From contig NZ_FQWB01000002.1 of the NCBI RefSeq assembly GCF_900129545.1, positions 1-64,000 on the forward strand: 64,000 nt of DNA, written 5' to 3'. A program made the translations under genes and the position numbers. Below are positions 9,243-18,600 of this stretch, piece by piece. How positions within the stretch are numbered: position 1 is the stretch's first letter; each line of letters starts with the position of its first letter. This stretch comes from Flavobacterium fluvii. GTDB lineage: Bacteria > Bacteroidota > Bacteroidia > Flavobacteriales > Flavobacteriaceae. A model generated the notes under the pieces. That model ran no database searches. It saw nothing but the letters and a program-made list of their open reading frames with translations, and was not told the DNA's origin.

Positions 9243-10364
9243 TTATCGGTCGATATCAGGAATTACAAGGTCTAATGTTGCCATTGTTGCCACTAAATCT
9301 CCAATCTTTCCGCCAACGGCGATGTGGTTTAACAAGGACAAGTTGGAGAATCCCGGCGAACGGAATTTTAAACGATACGGATTTTTCGTTCCAGTACTGA
9401 TGATGTAAACGCCCAATTCACCTCGGGCAGTTTCCACTTTTTGGTAATATTCTCCTTCCGGTAATTTGATTACGACATTGGTTGCCACTTTATAATCTCC
9501 TTCGGGAATGTTGTCTATCAATTGTTCGATTATCGACAGGGATTCCCACATTTCCATAACGCGGACTTGGTAACGGGCAAAAGTATCGCCTTCGGTTTTC
9601 AAGACTTCATTGAAAGTCACTTTGTCGTAAGCACTGTACGGATGGTGTTTTCTCACGTCGCAAGAATAACCGGAGCCACGACCAACCGGGCCAGAAGCAC
9701 CAAACGAAATGGCATCTTCCTTGGACAAAATTCCGATGCCTTTCATCCTTTTTTGGAAAATGATGTTTCCTGTCAAAAGGGTGTCGTATTCAGGTAATTT
9801 TGTTTTGAAATGGGCGATGAATTCTTTGGTTCTTTTTACAAAATTCGGGTGAATGTCAAACATCAATCCTCCGGGAATGTTGTAGTTCATCGTCAAACGG
9901 GCGCCACAAGTTTCCTCGAAAATATCGTTGATCATTTCTCGGTCTCTGAAACCGTAGAAATAAGTCGTCAAGGCACCAACATCCATTCCCATTACGCCCC
10001 ACCACAAAGTATGGGAAGCAATTCGGGTCAATTCGGCAATAATGGTGCGAATGACTTTTACACGATCCGGAATCTCCAATTTTAGGGCGTTTTCAACCGT
10101 CAGACAAACCGCTTCGTTGTTGATATGTGAAGAAAGATAATCCATTCGGTCGGTCAAATGCACGATTTGTTGGTAGCTGTCGCGTTCACACATTTTTTCG
10201 ATGGAACGGTGGATGTATCCCAAATCAGGTTCCACCTTTTTGATTATTTCACCGTCAATGGTCAACAACAAGCGCAAAACACCGTGTGTTGCCGGGTGTT
10301 GTGGCCCCATATTGATGAAATATTCTTCGGATTTAAAATTGTTGGTTTTGGTAGTTGCGTCCAT
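9243..10364 (-). CDS. nuoD: Complex I subunit D (49-kDa homologue)
   Basis: A 373-residue peripheral subunit at the quinone head-group site, related to NiFe-hydrogenase large subunits. The N-terminal GPQHPATHGVLRL contains the quinone-site histidine region, followed by EPDLGYIHRSIEKM. Not fused to nuoC, unlike in enterobacteria. A 355-bp spacer filled with tandem repeats separates it from nuoC upstream, unusual for adjacent genes of one complex. Confidence 0.96.
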   Translation of the reverse strand: MDATTKTNNFKSEEYFINMGPQHPATHGVLRLLLTIDGEIIKKVEPDLGYIHRSIEKMCERDSYQQIVHLTDRMDYLSSHINNEAVCLTVENALKLEIPDRVKVIRTIIAELTRIASHTLWWGVMGMDVGALTTYFYGFRDREMINDIFEETCGARLTMNYNIPGGLMFDIHPNFVKRTKEFIAHFKTKLPEYDTLLTGNIIFQKRMKGIGILSKEDAISFGASGPVGRGSGYSCDVRKHHPYSAYDKVTFNEVLKTEGDTFARYQVRVMEMWESLSIIEQLIDNIPEGDYKVATNVVIKLPEGEYYQKVETARGELGVYIISTGTKNPYRLKFRSPGFSNLSLLNHIAVGGKIGDLVATMATLDLVIPDIDR

Positions 10365-10390
10365 TTTATTTATTTGTATGCCCGCTTTGC

Positions 10391-10727
10391 GGACTTAAAT
10401 TTTCATTTTTTAAACCATTAAGAAAGTTAAGTTTTAATCTTAATGAACCTTAATTATCTTGATGGTTCTAAAAGAAAATAACTTTAATTATTTGAACGTC
10501 TTCTTCGTGGACTTAAATTTTCATTTTTAAACCATTAAGAAAGTTAAGTTTTGATCTTAATGAACCTTAATTTCCTTAATGGTTCAAAAGAAAAACAACT
10601 CTATTATTTGAACGTTCTCTTTGTGGACTTAAATTTTCATTTTTAAACCATTAAGAAAGTTAAGTTTTGATCTTAATGAACCTTAATTTCCTTAATGGTT
10701 CAAAAGAAAAACAACTCTATTATTTGA
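10391..10727. repeat. Three-copy tandem repeat with internal hairpins between nuoC and nuoD
   Basis: Three near-identical cores start at 10391, 10509 and 10625 (cores to 10495, 10611 and 10727), giving periods of 118 and 116 bp. They are separated by 13-nt linkers. Each core holds an imperfect hairpin; in copy 3 the arms are 10646-10664 and 10682-10700, with 17 of 19 positions complementary and one G-U pair. Copies 2 and 3 are nearly identical and copy 1 has diverged. The third core runs over the stop codon of nuoC. No protein is encoded; the whole 10365-10719 gap is this element plus its edges. Confidence 0.92.
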
Positions 10728-11187
10728 TAACCATGTTAATTTCATCCACGTAATCTTTTCTAAGCGGAAATCCATCCCATTCTTCGGTCAAGAAGAGTCT
10801 TTTCAAATTGGGGTGGTTGTTGAATTTTATTCCGAAGAAATCAAAAACTTCCCGTTCGTGGAATTCAGCAGTGTACCAAATGTCGCAAACCGAGTCGAAT
10901 GTTGGATTTTCCCGGTCGGTAGTTTTTACTTTTACCACAATCGAATGTCGGTGAATAGTGGATTCGAGATGATACACCACGCCCATTGCCACCTCCCAAT
11001 CCACGCCGCTCAAGCAAAACAAATAATTGAAATTGGTTTTGGGATTACTTTTTAACTGCGACATTAATTGGTGTAAATGTTCGGGTTGAACCGTTATGTT
11101 TAAAAATTGGGATTTTTCTTCTGTGAATTCCAATTCGGGAATCCAGGTGCTTATCAAGCTTTGCAATTCTTCGTTAATCATGATCAT
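10720..11187 (-). CDS. nuoC: Complex I subunit C (30-kDa homologue)
   Basis: A subunit of about 155 residues that packs against NuoD. Signatures are FHEREVFDFFGI and DGFPLRKDY near the C-terminus. The open frame extends upstream to a TTG at 11202, but ATG codons at 11187 and 11181 (MIMINEELQ) are more likely starts. It follows nuoB by about 60 bp. Its stop codon is inside the third copy of the tandem repeat. Confidence 0.92.
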   Translation of the reverse strand: MIMINEELQSLISTWIPELEFTEEKSQFLNITVQPEHLHQLMSQLKSNPKTNFNYLFCLSGVDWEVAMGVVYHLESTIHRHSIVVKVKTTDRENPTFDSVCDIWYTAEFHEREVFDFFGIKFNNHPNLKRLFLTEEWDGFPLRKDYVDEINMVIK

Positions 11188-11248
11188 TAGTTTTTTAAAC
11201 AATTATTGATGTTAGAAGTAAAAGGTTTTAAACTTTAACTCTAACTTC

Positions 11249-11809
11249 TCAAAGTCCTTCATCAAACCCGTCGATAGGGAATACTTTGTTTTTCATGCTT
11301 TCAGTTCGTATTTTGTCTTGTAACATCAACATTCCTTCCAATAAAGCTTCCGGACGAGGTGGACAACCCGGAACATAAACATCCACGGGAATTACGTGAT
11401 CGGCACCTTTCACTACTGAATAGGAATTATAATAGAAAGGGCCTCCGGAAATGGCGCAAGCTCCCATGGCAATCACGTATTTAGGTTCGGCCATTTGATC
11501 GTACAATCTGCGCAAAACCGGAGCCATTTTGTTGACTATCGTTCCTGCAATTATGATTAAATCGGCTTGTCTTGGCGAAGGTCTTGCCACCTCGAATCCA
11601 AATCTGGAATAATCGTGGCGGGCAGCTCCTGTCTGCATCATTTCGATGGCGCAGCAACTGGTTCCAAAATAAAGCGACCAAAGTGAATTAGCTCGGCCCC
11701 AATTGATGATTTGGTCCAATGAAGTTATGATGACATTCGCCCCATTTCCAGCCGGAATTACTTTTCCGGGGAAATCTGCAGGTATTTCGGGGGTGTTGTT
11801 TATTCCCAT
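11249..11809 (-). CDS. nuoB: Complex I subunit B (N2 cluster)
   Basis: A 186-residue subunit holding the terminal [4Fe-4S] cluster N2. The ligands are visible as the tandem cysteines in [11 protein letters not shown], then [10 protein letters not shown] and VPGCPPRPE. The open frame reaches back to 11920, but that extension lies inside nuoA in another frame and is not family-like. ATG at 11809 ([10 protein letters not shown]) gives the normal length and overlaps the nuoA end by 10 bp. Confidence 0.95.
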   Translation of the reverse strand: MGINNTPEIPADFPGKVIPAGNGANVIITSLDQIINWGRANSLWSLYFGTSCCAIEMMQTGAARHDYSRFGFEVARPSPRQADLIIIAGTIVNKMAPVLRRLYDQMAEPKYVIAMGACAISGGPFYYNSYSVVKGADHVIPVDVYVPGCPPRPEALLEGMLMLQDKIRTESMKNKVFPIDGFDEGL

Positions 11810-12150
11810 TTTAATGCTCCTTTTTTCCAGGCATAGGCCAAACCTAAACCCAGTATTATTAGAAAGATGATAATTTCGTAAAAAGCCACTATCCCAATTT
11901 CCTTGAAAACTACTGCCCAAGGAATCAAAAACGCCACCTCGACATCAAAAACCAAAAACAAAATGGCGTATAAATAATAGCCAACTTTAAACTGTACCCA
12001 AGTTGGACCAATTGTGTTCATCCCACTTTCATACGGTTCTCTTTTTTGTGTATTGTCAGATTTTGGCGAAATTAAATTGGATAGTAAGTTGGCACCTGCT
12101 ACCAAAACGATTCCTGCCAACAAAAAAACTATAATTGCTTCTGAACCCAT
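11800..12150 (-). CDS. nuoA: Complex I subunit A
   Basis: A 116-residue three-helix membrane protein. The conserved loop between helices 1 and 2 reads [14 protein letters not shown], and helix 2 carries [13 protein letters not shown] with the conserved acidic residues. It is the first nuo gene, 26 bp after korB, so the korAB genes head the same transcription unit. Confidence 0.95.
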   Translation of the reverse strand: MGSEAIIVFLLAGIVLVAGANLLSNLISPKSDNTQKREPYESGMNTIGPTWVQFKVGYYLYAILFLVFDVEVAFLIPWAVVFKEIGIVAFYEIIIFLIILGLGLAYAWKKGALKWE

Positions 12151-12176
12151 ATTGATTATTTTTATTCGTTTGCTAA

Positions 12177-13190
12177 TTATTTCACTTCATAAGTTTCACC
12201 CGAAAAGAACAAATCGTCTGCTTTGGTAAAACTGGAATTGGCTTTGACTTGTGCCGTTAAAGCATTTTCTCTTTCTTCGAAGGTAACATCGTTGAAGCTA
12301 CGAATCACTCCCGTCGCCATTGGATATTCTTGTCGAACCAACATTTGGTGAAGCGTGGGATCTTGTTCTTTGGCATTGTGAACCAAAATATCTTCCTGCG
12401 TGATTCCATTTTCGCCAATGGTAACCACTTCTAATTTCAATCCTTTTAAAATTAATCCTCTGTCTTTATTTTTTCCGAAAATCATTGGTTTGCCGTGTTC
12501 CAGAAAAATTTGTTTGTCTTCTTTCACTTCTTTATCGGTAACGTGGTCAAAACAGCCGTCATTAAAAATCACGCAGTTTTGCAAGACTTCAATCAAGGAA
12601 GTTCCTTTAAATTTATGGGCTTCAATAAAAATTTGTCCCATTTCTTTTGGGCTGTTGCCGCCAACTCTGGCAAAAAATCTCGCTTGGGCACCCAAAGCCA
12701 ATTCTCCGGGAGAAAATGGAGGTTGGGTATTTCCATAAGGAGAGGATTTTGTTTTTTGGCCAATTGATGAAGTGGGAGAGAACTGCCCTTTGGTCAAACC
12801 ATAGATTTCATTGTTGAAGAGGATGATGTTCAAATCGATATTTCTTCGCAAAATATGTATAAAGTGGTTGCCGCCAATGGCCATGGCATCGCCGTCGCCC
12901 GTTGCAATCCAAACGCTCAGATTGGGATTGGCGAGTTTTACGCCCGTGGCAATTCCGGGAGCCCTGCCGTGAATACTGTGAATTCCGTAGGTTTCCATAT
13001 AATACGGAAAACGGGAAGAACATCCTATACCGGACACAAAAACTACATCTTCTTTGGCAACGCCCATTTCGGGAAGCACTTTTTGCATGGTACGCAAGAT
13101 CACGTAATCATCGCAACCCGGACACCATCTTACCTCTTGGTTACTGGTGAAATCTTTGGGAGTATAATTTTTCTCGGCTATTGTTTCCAT
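12177..13190 (-). CDS. korB: 2-oxoacid:ferredoxin oxidoreductase, beta subunit
   Basis: A 337-residue thiamine-diphosphate subunit. The N-terminal CPGC motif contributes Fe-S ligands. The ThDP/Mg site reads GDGDAMAIGGNHFIH, followed by NEIYGLTKGQ. With KorA it oxidatively decarboxylates a 2-oxoacid, most likely 2-oxoglutarate, with CoA to the acyl-CoA, reducing ferredoxin. The two-subunit form without separate gamma or delta subunits resembles the KGOR of aerobes such as mycobacteria. It starts 1 bp after korA and runs straight into nuoA. Confidence 0.92.
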   Translation of the reverse strand: METIAEKNYTPKDFTSNQEVRWCPGCDDYVILRTMQKVLPEMGVAKEDVVFVSGIGCSSRFPYYMETYGIHSIHGRAPGIATGVKLANPNLSVWIATGDGDAMAIGGNHFIHILRRNIDLNIILFNNEIYGLTKGQFSPTSSIGQKTKSSPYGNTQPPFSPGELALGAQARFFARVGGNSPKEMGQIFIEAHKFKGTSLIEVLQNCVIFNDGCFDHVTDKEVKEDKQIFLEHGKPMIFGKNKDRGLILKGLKLEVVTIGENGITQEDILVHNAKEQDPTLHQMLVRQEYPMATGVIRSFNDVTFEERENALTAQVKANSSFTKADDLFFSGETYEVK

Positions 13191-13191
13191 G

Positions 13192-15045
13192 TTATACTAG
13201 TTCTTTAAATTTCTGAATTAGGTCATCGTTGGCAAATGGTAATCCTTGAATTTTGTTGAATTGTAAAAATTCAAATGGGCTGAACTTAATTTTTAATATA
13301 CTGGCAAACTGGCCGCTGTTTAATTCGCAAACCACTATTTTTTTGAATTTGGATAAAATTTCCTCCGTGTTTTTGGGCATTGGATTGATATAATTGAAAT
13401 GCGCAAAACCAATATTTTTATAACCTTCATCATTCATTTGTTTCACCGCCGAATGCAGGGAACCATAAGTTCCTCCCCATCCAATGACCAACAAATCGCC
13501 TTCGGATGCAAATTCGGTTTCCAAATCGGGAATGTTGAATTTAACACGTTCAATTTTTGCAGCCCTAATCTTGGTCATTTTTTCGTGGTTCGAAGGTTCA
13601 TAAGAAATATTGCCCGTTACGGCATCTTTTTCCAATCCACCAATGCGATGTTCCAATCCCGGAGTTCCCGGAACGGCCCAATTGCGGGCCAGGGTAAATT
13701 CATCTCTATCATAAGGATGCCAATTTTCCTTGATTTCCGTAATCTTGTTGCTTTTGATTTCAGGCATATCGGCCACGGTTTGAATTTTCCAAGGAGCTGC
13801 GCCGTTGGCAATGTATCCGTCCGACAATAATATGACAGGCGTCATATGTTCCAAGGCAAGACGTGCTGCTTCAAAAGCAAAATTAAAACAGTTGGCTGGC
13901 GTGCTGGCCGCTATGACAATCAAGGGACTTTCGCCATTTCTTCCGTACATCGCCTGCAGCAAATCCGATTGTTCCGTTTTTGTCGGCAACCCTGTTGATG
14001 GGCCACCACGTTGCACGTCCACGATCACTAAAGGCAATTCGGTCATTATGGCCAGCCCAATGGCTTCTCCTTTTAATGCCAATCCTGGACCCGAAGTGGT
14101 CGTGATTGCCAAATCTCCAGCGAAAGCGGCTCCAATTGCCGAAGTGATACCCGCAATTTCGTCTTCTGCCTGAAAGGCTTTTACGCCAAAGTGTTTGTGT
14201 TTCACCAATTCGTGCAAAATATCGGTGGCCGGCGTAATGGGATAAGAACCCAAGAACAATCCCAAGCCGGATTTTTCGGCTGCGGCCAAAAATCCCCAAG
14301 CCATGGCAGTATTGCCCATAATAATTCGATAGGTGCCACTTTCCATTTTTGCCGGTGAAATCGTGTACGAATTGGGAATAAGTTCCAAAGTTTCGGCATA
14401 ATAATAACCGGCATTCAATACTTTGGTATTGGCTTCTATTAAATTGGTGTTATTTTTGAATTTAGAATTGAAAAATTCAATGGTGTGGTCTGTTGAGCGG
14501 TTGTACATCCAATAAATCATACCCAACGAGAACATGTTTTTACTTCGAGAAATGGTTTTGTTGTCCAATCCTGCAACATCTTTCAAGGCTTCTTTGGTAA
14601 GCGATGTCATATCAACTTGAATCACCCTATAGTTTTCGAGGCTTCCATCTTCCAATGGATTTGTCGTGTATTCTGCTTTTTCCAAATTTTTTTTATTGAA
14701 TGCTTCGATATCAACAACCAAGGTGTGTCCGGGTTTTAAGGCATAAAGATTTGTTTTTAAAGCTGCCGGATTCATGGCAACCAATAAATCGACATTGTCG
14801 CCGGGAGTACTGACTTCAATGCTGCCTATATGAACTTGAAAACCTGAAACGCCATACAAACTTCCTTGTGGGGCTCGAATTTCGGCGGGATAATTGGGGA
14901 AAGTTGCAATATCATTACCAAACATTGCTGAAGTGTCGGAAAATTGGGTTCCCGTCAACTGCATTCCGTCTCCTGAATCGCCAACAAATCGGATGACAAC
15001 TGCTTCAAGGACTTCGGGTTGGGTTTTTATTTTTGTTGCAATCAT
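13192..15045 (-). CDS. korA: 2-oxoacid:ferredoxin oxidoreductase, fused gamma-alpha subunit
   Basis: A 617-residue protein. An N-terminal gamma-type domain (residues about 15-190, starting VIRFVGDSGDGMQLTGTQF) is fused to an alpha-type domain with the YPITPATDILHEL motif and ThDP-binding partner region. Length fits the fused KorA class. 2-oxoglutarate specificity is the usual assignment for this group but is not proven by sequence. It is the first gene of the korAB-nuo operon. A TATATTTG promoter box lies about 53 bp upstream, with a dyad behind it. Confidence 0.92.
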   Translation of the reverse strand: MIATKIKTQPEVLEAVVIRFVGDSGDGMQLTGTQFSDTSAMFGNDIATFPNYPAEIRAPQGSLYGVSGFQVHIGSIEVSTPGDNVDLLVAMNPAALKTNLYALKPGHTLVVDIEAFNKKNLEKAEYTTNPLEDGSLENYRVIQVDMTSLTKEALKDVAGLDNKTISRSKNMFSLGMIYWMYNRSTDHTIEFFNSKFKNNTNLIEANTKVLNAGYYYAETLELIPNSYTISPAKMESGTYRIIMGNTAMAWGFLAAAEKSGLGLFLGSYPITPATDILHELVKHKHFGVKAFQAEDEIAGITSAIGAAFAGDLAITTTSGPGLALKGEAIGLAIMTELPLVIVDVQRGGPSTGLPTKTEQSDLLQAMYGRNGESPLIVIAASTPANCFNFAFEAARLALEHMTPVILLSDGYIANGAAPWKIQTVADMPEIKSNKITEIKENWHPYDRDEFTLARNWAVPGTPGLEHRIGGLEKDAVTGNISYEPSNHEKMTKIRAAKIERVKFNIPDLETEFASEGDLLVIGWGGTYGSLHSAVKQMNDEGYKNIGFAHFNYINPMPKNTEEILSKFKKIVVCELNSGQFASILKIKFSPFEFLQFNKIQGLPFANDDLIQKFKELV

Positions 15046-15097
15046 GATTTAAAGTGTTAGATTTTTAAAACTGATTTATGAGCAATATCCAGTGAGT

Positions 15098-15105
15098 CAA
15101 ATATA
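15098..15105 (-). promoter_or_regulatory. Candidate -7 box of the korAB-nuo operon
   Basis: On the minus strand this reads TATATTTG, matching the Bacteroidota -7 consensus TAnnTTTG. It would place the transcription start near 15091, giving a leader of about 45 nt before korA. No clear TTTG -33 element is visible upstream, consistent with an activator-dependent promoter. Confidence 0.5.
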
Positions 15106-15125
15106 ATTTCACTAAATAAAATAAA

Positions 15126-15143
15126 ATATGATTTATATCATAT
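15126..15143. promoter_or_regulatory. Crp/Fnr-like dyad between korA and the ferredoxin gene
   Basis: Arms ATATGAT (15126-15132) and ATCATAT (15137-15143) are perfectly complementary around TTAT, and contain the TGA-N6-TCA pattern of Crp/Fnr-family sites. The centre is about 43 bp upstream of the start inferred from the -7 box at 15098, near the position used by class II activators. The motif match and spacing are seen; the regulator is inferred. Confidence 0.4.
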
Positions 15144-15197
15144 AAAAGTAATTAAAAGGCATTTAAATTTACGTATAATTATTAAATATATAATAAT

Positions 15198-15551
15198 ATG
15201 GCTATTGTAATTACAGACGAATGCATTAATTGCGATGCATGTATTTCAGAATGTCCCAACAATGCAATTTACGAACCAGACACCAAATGGTCTTATTCAG
15301 ACGGGACATCTTTAAAAGGAATGGTGAGCGCCCTTAACGGAGCAGAAGTTGATGCAAGTGCAGAAAACGATCCTGTTTCCGATGAATTTTTCTATATCGT
15401 ATCAGATAAATGTACTGAGTGTAAAGGTTTCCATGATGAACCACAATGTGCTTCCGTTTGTCCCGTGGATTGTTGTATTGTTGACGTGAATCACAAAGAA
15501 ACAGAAGAACAATTATTGCACAAAAAAGCCTGGTTATATAGTGAAAACTAA
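15198..15551 (+). CDS. Ferredoxin with two [4Fe-4S] motifs
   Basis: A 117-residue soluble electron carrier. The first cluster motif CINCDACISECP is at the N-terminus (residues about 9-20). The second begins CTECKG, continues after a short insertion with CASVCPVDC, and has the longer spacing of Alvin-type bacterial ferredoxins. Between the motifs lies an acidic insertion of some 50 residues. It is divergent from korAB-nuo and upstream of nifJ, so it is the obvious candidate for the carrier linking the two oxidoreductases with complex I. Confidence 0.9.
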   Translation: MAIVITDECINCDACISECPNNAIYEPDTKWSYSDGTSLKGMVSALNGAEVDASAENDPVSDEFFYIVSDKCTECKGFHDEPQCASVCPVDCCIVDVNHKETEEQLLHKKAWLYSEN

Positions 15552-15559
15552 TTCGGAAT

Positions 15560-15604
15560 AAAGCTAGACTCCCTTTTCTAATAAAAAAGTTTTTAGCTTT
15601 TTTT
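15560..15604 (+). terminator. Weak terminator between ferredoxin and nifJ
   Basis: AAAGCTA at 15560-15566 pairs with TAGCTTT at 15594-15600, followed by a short T-run. The loop is 27 nt, so the structure is weak and could allow read-through into nifJ. Confidence 0.35.
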
Positions 15605-15685
15605 AATCTTTAACATTAATGCTATCGGTGATTTGCAGATGGAATAAATAGTAGCGGATTCAAGATAGTGCCAACAACTAGCAAA

Positions 15686-18600
15686 ATGAATACAAAAAAA
15701 ATTCCAAAATTAATTTGTGATGGTAACGAAGCGGTTGCCATTATCGCTCACAAGACAAATGAAGTCTGTGCTATTTATCCTATTACGCCATCTTCGCCAA
15801 TGGGGGAACATGCGGAACTTTACAGCTCCAAGGGTAAAAAAAATATTTGGAACAATGTTCCAAGAATTGTTGAATTGCAAAGCGAAGGTGGAGCGGCAGG
15901 TACCGTTCACGGCTCATTGCAGGCAGGTGCATTGACTTCGACATTTACGGCTTCACAAGGGTTGTTGTTGATGATTCCCAACATGTATAAAATCGCCGGG
16001 GAATTATTGCCTTGCGTTATCCACGTTGCTGCCAGGACAATTGCCACGCATGCATTGTCCATCTTTGGCGACCATTCCGACGTGATGGCTTGCCGACAAA
16101 CAGGATTCTCTATGTTGTTTGGCGGTTCTGTTCAGGAAGCCCACGATTTTGCCTTGATTTCCCAAGTGGCCACATTAAAAACTAGAGTGCCATTCTTGAA
16201 TATTTTTGACGGTTTCAGGACTTCACACGAAATTTCGAAAATCGACGGTATTCCAGACGAAATCATCCGGGCAATGATACCGGAGGACAAAGTGATGGAA
16301 CACCGCAAAAGATCATTGGATTCAGATAATCCAGTATTGAGGGGAACCACCCAAAACCCTGACGTGTTCTTCCAGGCCAGGGAAGCTTGCAATACATTTT
16401 ATGACAGAGTTCCTGGAGTTGTTCAGGAAACAATGGACGAATTCTACGAACACACTGGTCGGAGATACAATTTGTTTGATTATATAGGTCACCCAGAAGC
16501 CGAAAGAGTAATCATCATTATGGGATCTGCCGAAGGTCCCGTGAAAGAAGCTTTGGACGTTATGGTGGCCGAAGGTGAAAAAGTGGGAGTGATATTGGTT
16601 CGATTGTTCAATCCGTTTTCAATAGCCGCCTTCGTGGAAAAATTGCCGAAAACTGTCCAAAAAATAGCCGTTTTGGATAGAACCAAAGAACCAGGAAGCG
16701 TTGGTGATCCTCTTTATTTGGAAGTTGTGGCTGCATTGGTGGAAAGTGGAATCGAATTGCCGGTTATTGTTGCCGGTCGTTACGGATTGTCGTCCAAAGA
16801 GTTTACTCCAGCCATGGTTAAAGGAATTTATGACGAGTTGTTGAACAAAAAACCGAAAAACCACTTCACGATTGGTATCAACGACGACGTGACTTTCAAA
16901 AGTTTGTATTACGACAACACATTCGACACCAAAGCTACCACCATTAACTGCATGTTCTACGGTTTGGGTTCAGATGGTACGGTTGGTGCGAATAAAAACT
17001 CCATCAAAATCATTGGAGAAACTACCGATAATTATGTGCAGGGATATTTTGTTTATGATTCCAAAAAAGCGGGAGCACAGACTATATCGCACTTGCGTTT
17101 TGGTCCAGATCCAATCAATTCCAATTATTTGGTTGACAAAGCCGATTTTATTGCCAGTCACAAGTTTAATTTTGTCGAAAAATTCAACATGACTGCCGAC
17201 TTGAAACACGGCGGTACTTTCTTGCTGAATTCTCCTTATTCCAAAGACGAAATTTGGGAAAGATTGCCCATTCAAATTCAACAAGGAATCATCGAAAAAG
17301 AAGCCAAGTTTTATGTGATTGACGCCACCAAAGTAGCATTTGAAGCCAGTCTTGGAAAAAGAGCCAACACCATTTTGCAAACTTGTTTCTTTGCCATTTC
17401 TGGGATTTTGCCTAAAGACGAAGCCATTCAGAAAATTAAAGATGCCATCGTAAAATCCTATTCCCACAAAGGAGAAAAAGTGGTAAAAATGAACTTTAAC
17501 GCCGTGGACAAAGCATTGGAAAATCTATTTCAAGTGGACTATCCAAAAGTGGCATCCAGCGAAAAACAATTGGCATCGGCAATGCGAGGTGCGCCTGACG
17601 GTTTTGTCACCGAAGTTTTGGAAAAAATATTGGCCGGTTTTGGAGACGAACTTCCAGTAAGCGCTTTTGCAGTTGACGGAACTTTCCCAACAGGAACTTC
17701 ACAATTTGAAAAAAGCGGAATTGCCGATTTTATTCCGGTTTGGGACGACGAAAAATTATGCACGCAATGTAATAAATGTATCGCCATTTGTCCTCACGCA
17801 GCCATTCGTTCCAAAGTAATTTCCAACGAAGACATCGCTAGTTTTCCAACTTCTTTAAAAAGCGAGCCAGCCATAGGAAGACCATTCTCCAAAGAAAATG
17901 AATCTTATGTTTTGCAAGTTTCTCCGGAAGATTGTACCGGTTGCGATTTATGTGTTGCGGTTTGTCCTGCGGTAAGCAAAGAGAAAGAAGACTTCAAGGC
18001 CATCAATATGCACAGGAAAATTGAGGTTGATGTTGAAGAGAACGTGAATTGGGAACATTTTGTCAAATTACCTTATTACGATCGTACCGCATTGCAAATT
18101 TCAAATGTGAAAGGAGCGCAATTTTTGGAGCCGTTATTTGAATTCTCGGGAGCTTGTTCTGGTTGTGGAGAAACACCTTATATCAAGTTGATTACCCAAT
18201 TGTATGGAGACAGCATGATGATTGCCAATGCAACGGGATGTTCTTCCATTTATGGAGGGAACTTGCCGACGACTCCCTACAAGAAAAATGAATTTGGAAG
18301 AGGACCGGCTTGGGCCAACTCACTTTTTGAAGACAATGCCGAGTTTGGTTTGGGAATGAAATTAGGGTTGACCAAAAAACAAGAAATTGCCGTTGACCTA
18401 TTAAAAACATTGGAACCTATCATCGGAAGTGAACTTGTGGAAGCCATTATCAACAACACGGAAGAGAATGAAATTCTTAAAAAAGAAAAATTTGCCCAAA
18501 TTGAAGCACTTCAGAAAATATTGGATGAACATCAAGGCAATGAAGATGCCAAAAAATTAAGCCAATTGACAGAATATTTGCGCAAGAAAGCGGTTTGGAT

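Noticed and set aside
9232..9243. Possible site of nuoEFG
   Set aside because: Only 10 bp separate nuoD and nuoH, and no thioredoxin-like [2Fe-2S], FMN/NADH-binding or molybdopterin-type Fe-S protein is encoded anywhere in the window.
10391..10727. Possible CRISPR array
   Set aside because: Only three units of over 100 nt with near-identical content and 13-nt linkers; no short repeat plus unique spacer pattern and no cas genes.
11810..11920. N-terminal extension of nuoB
   Set aside because: It lies inside nuoA in another frame and does not resemble the family; the ATG at 11809 gives the normal protein.
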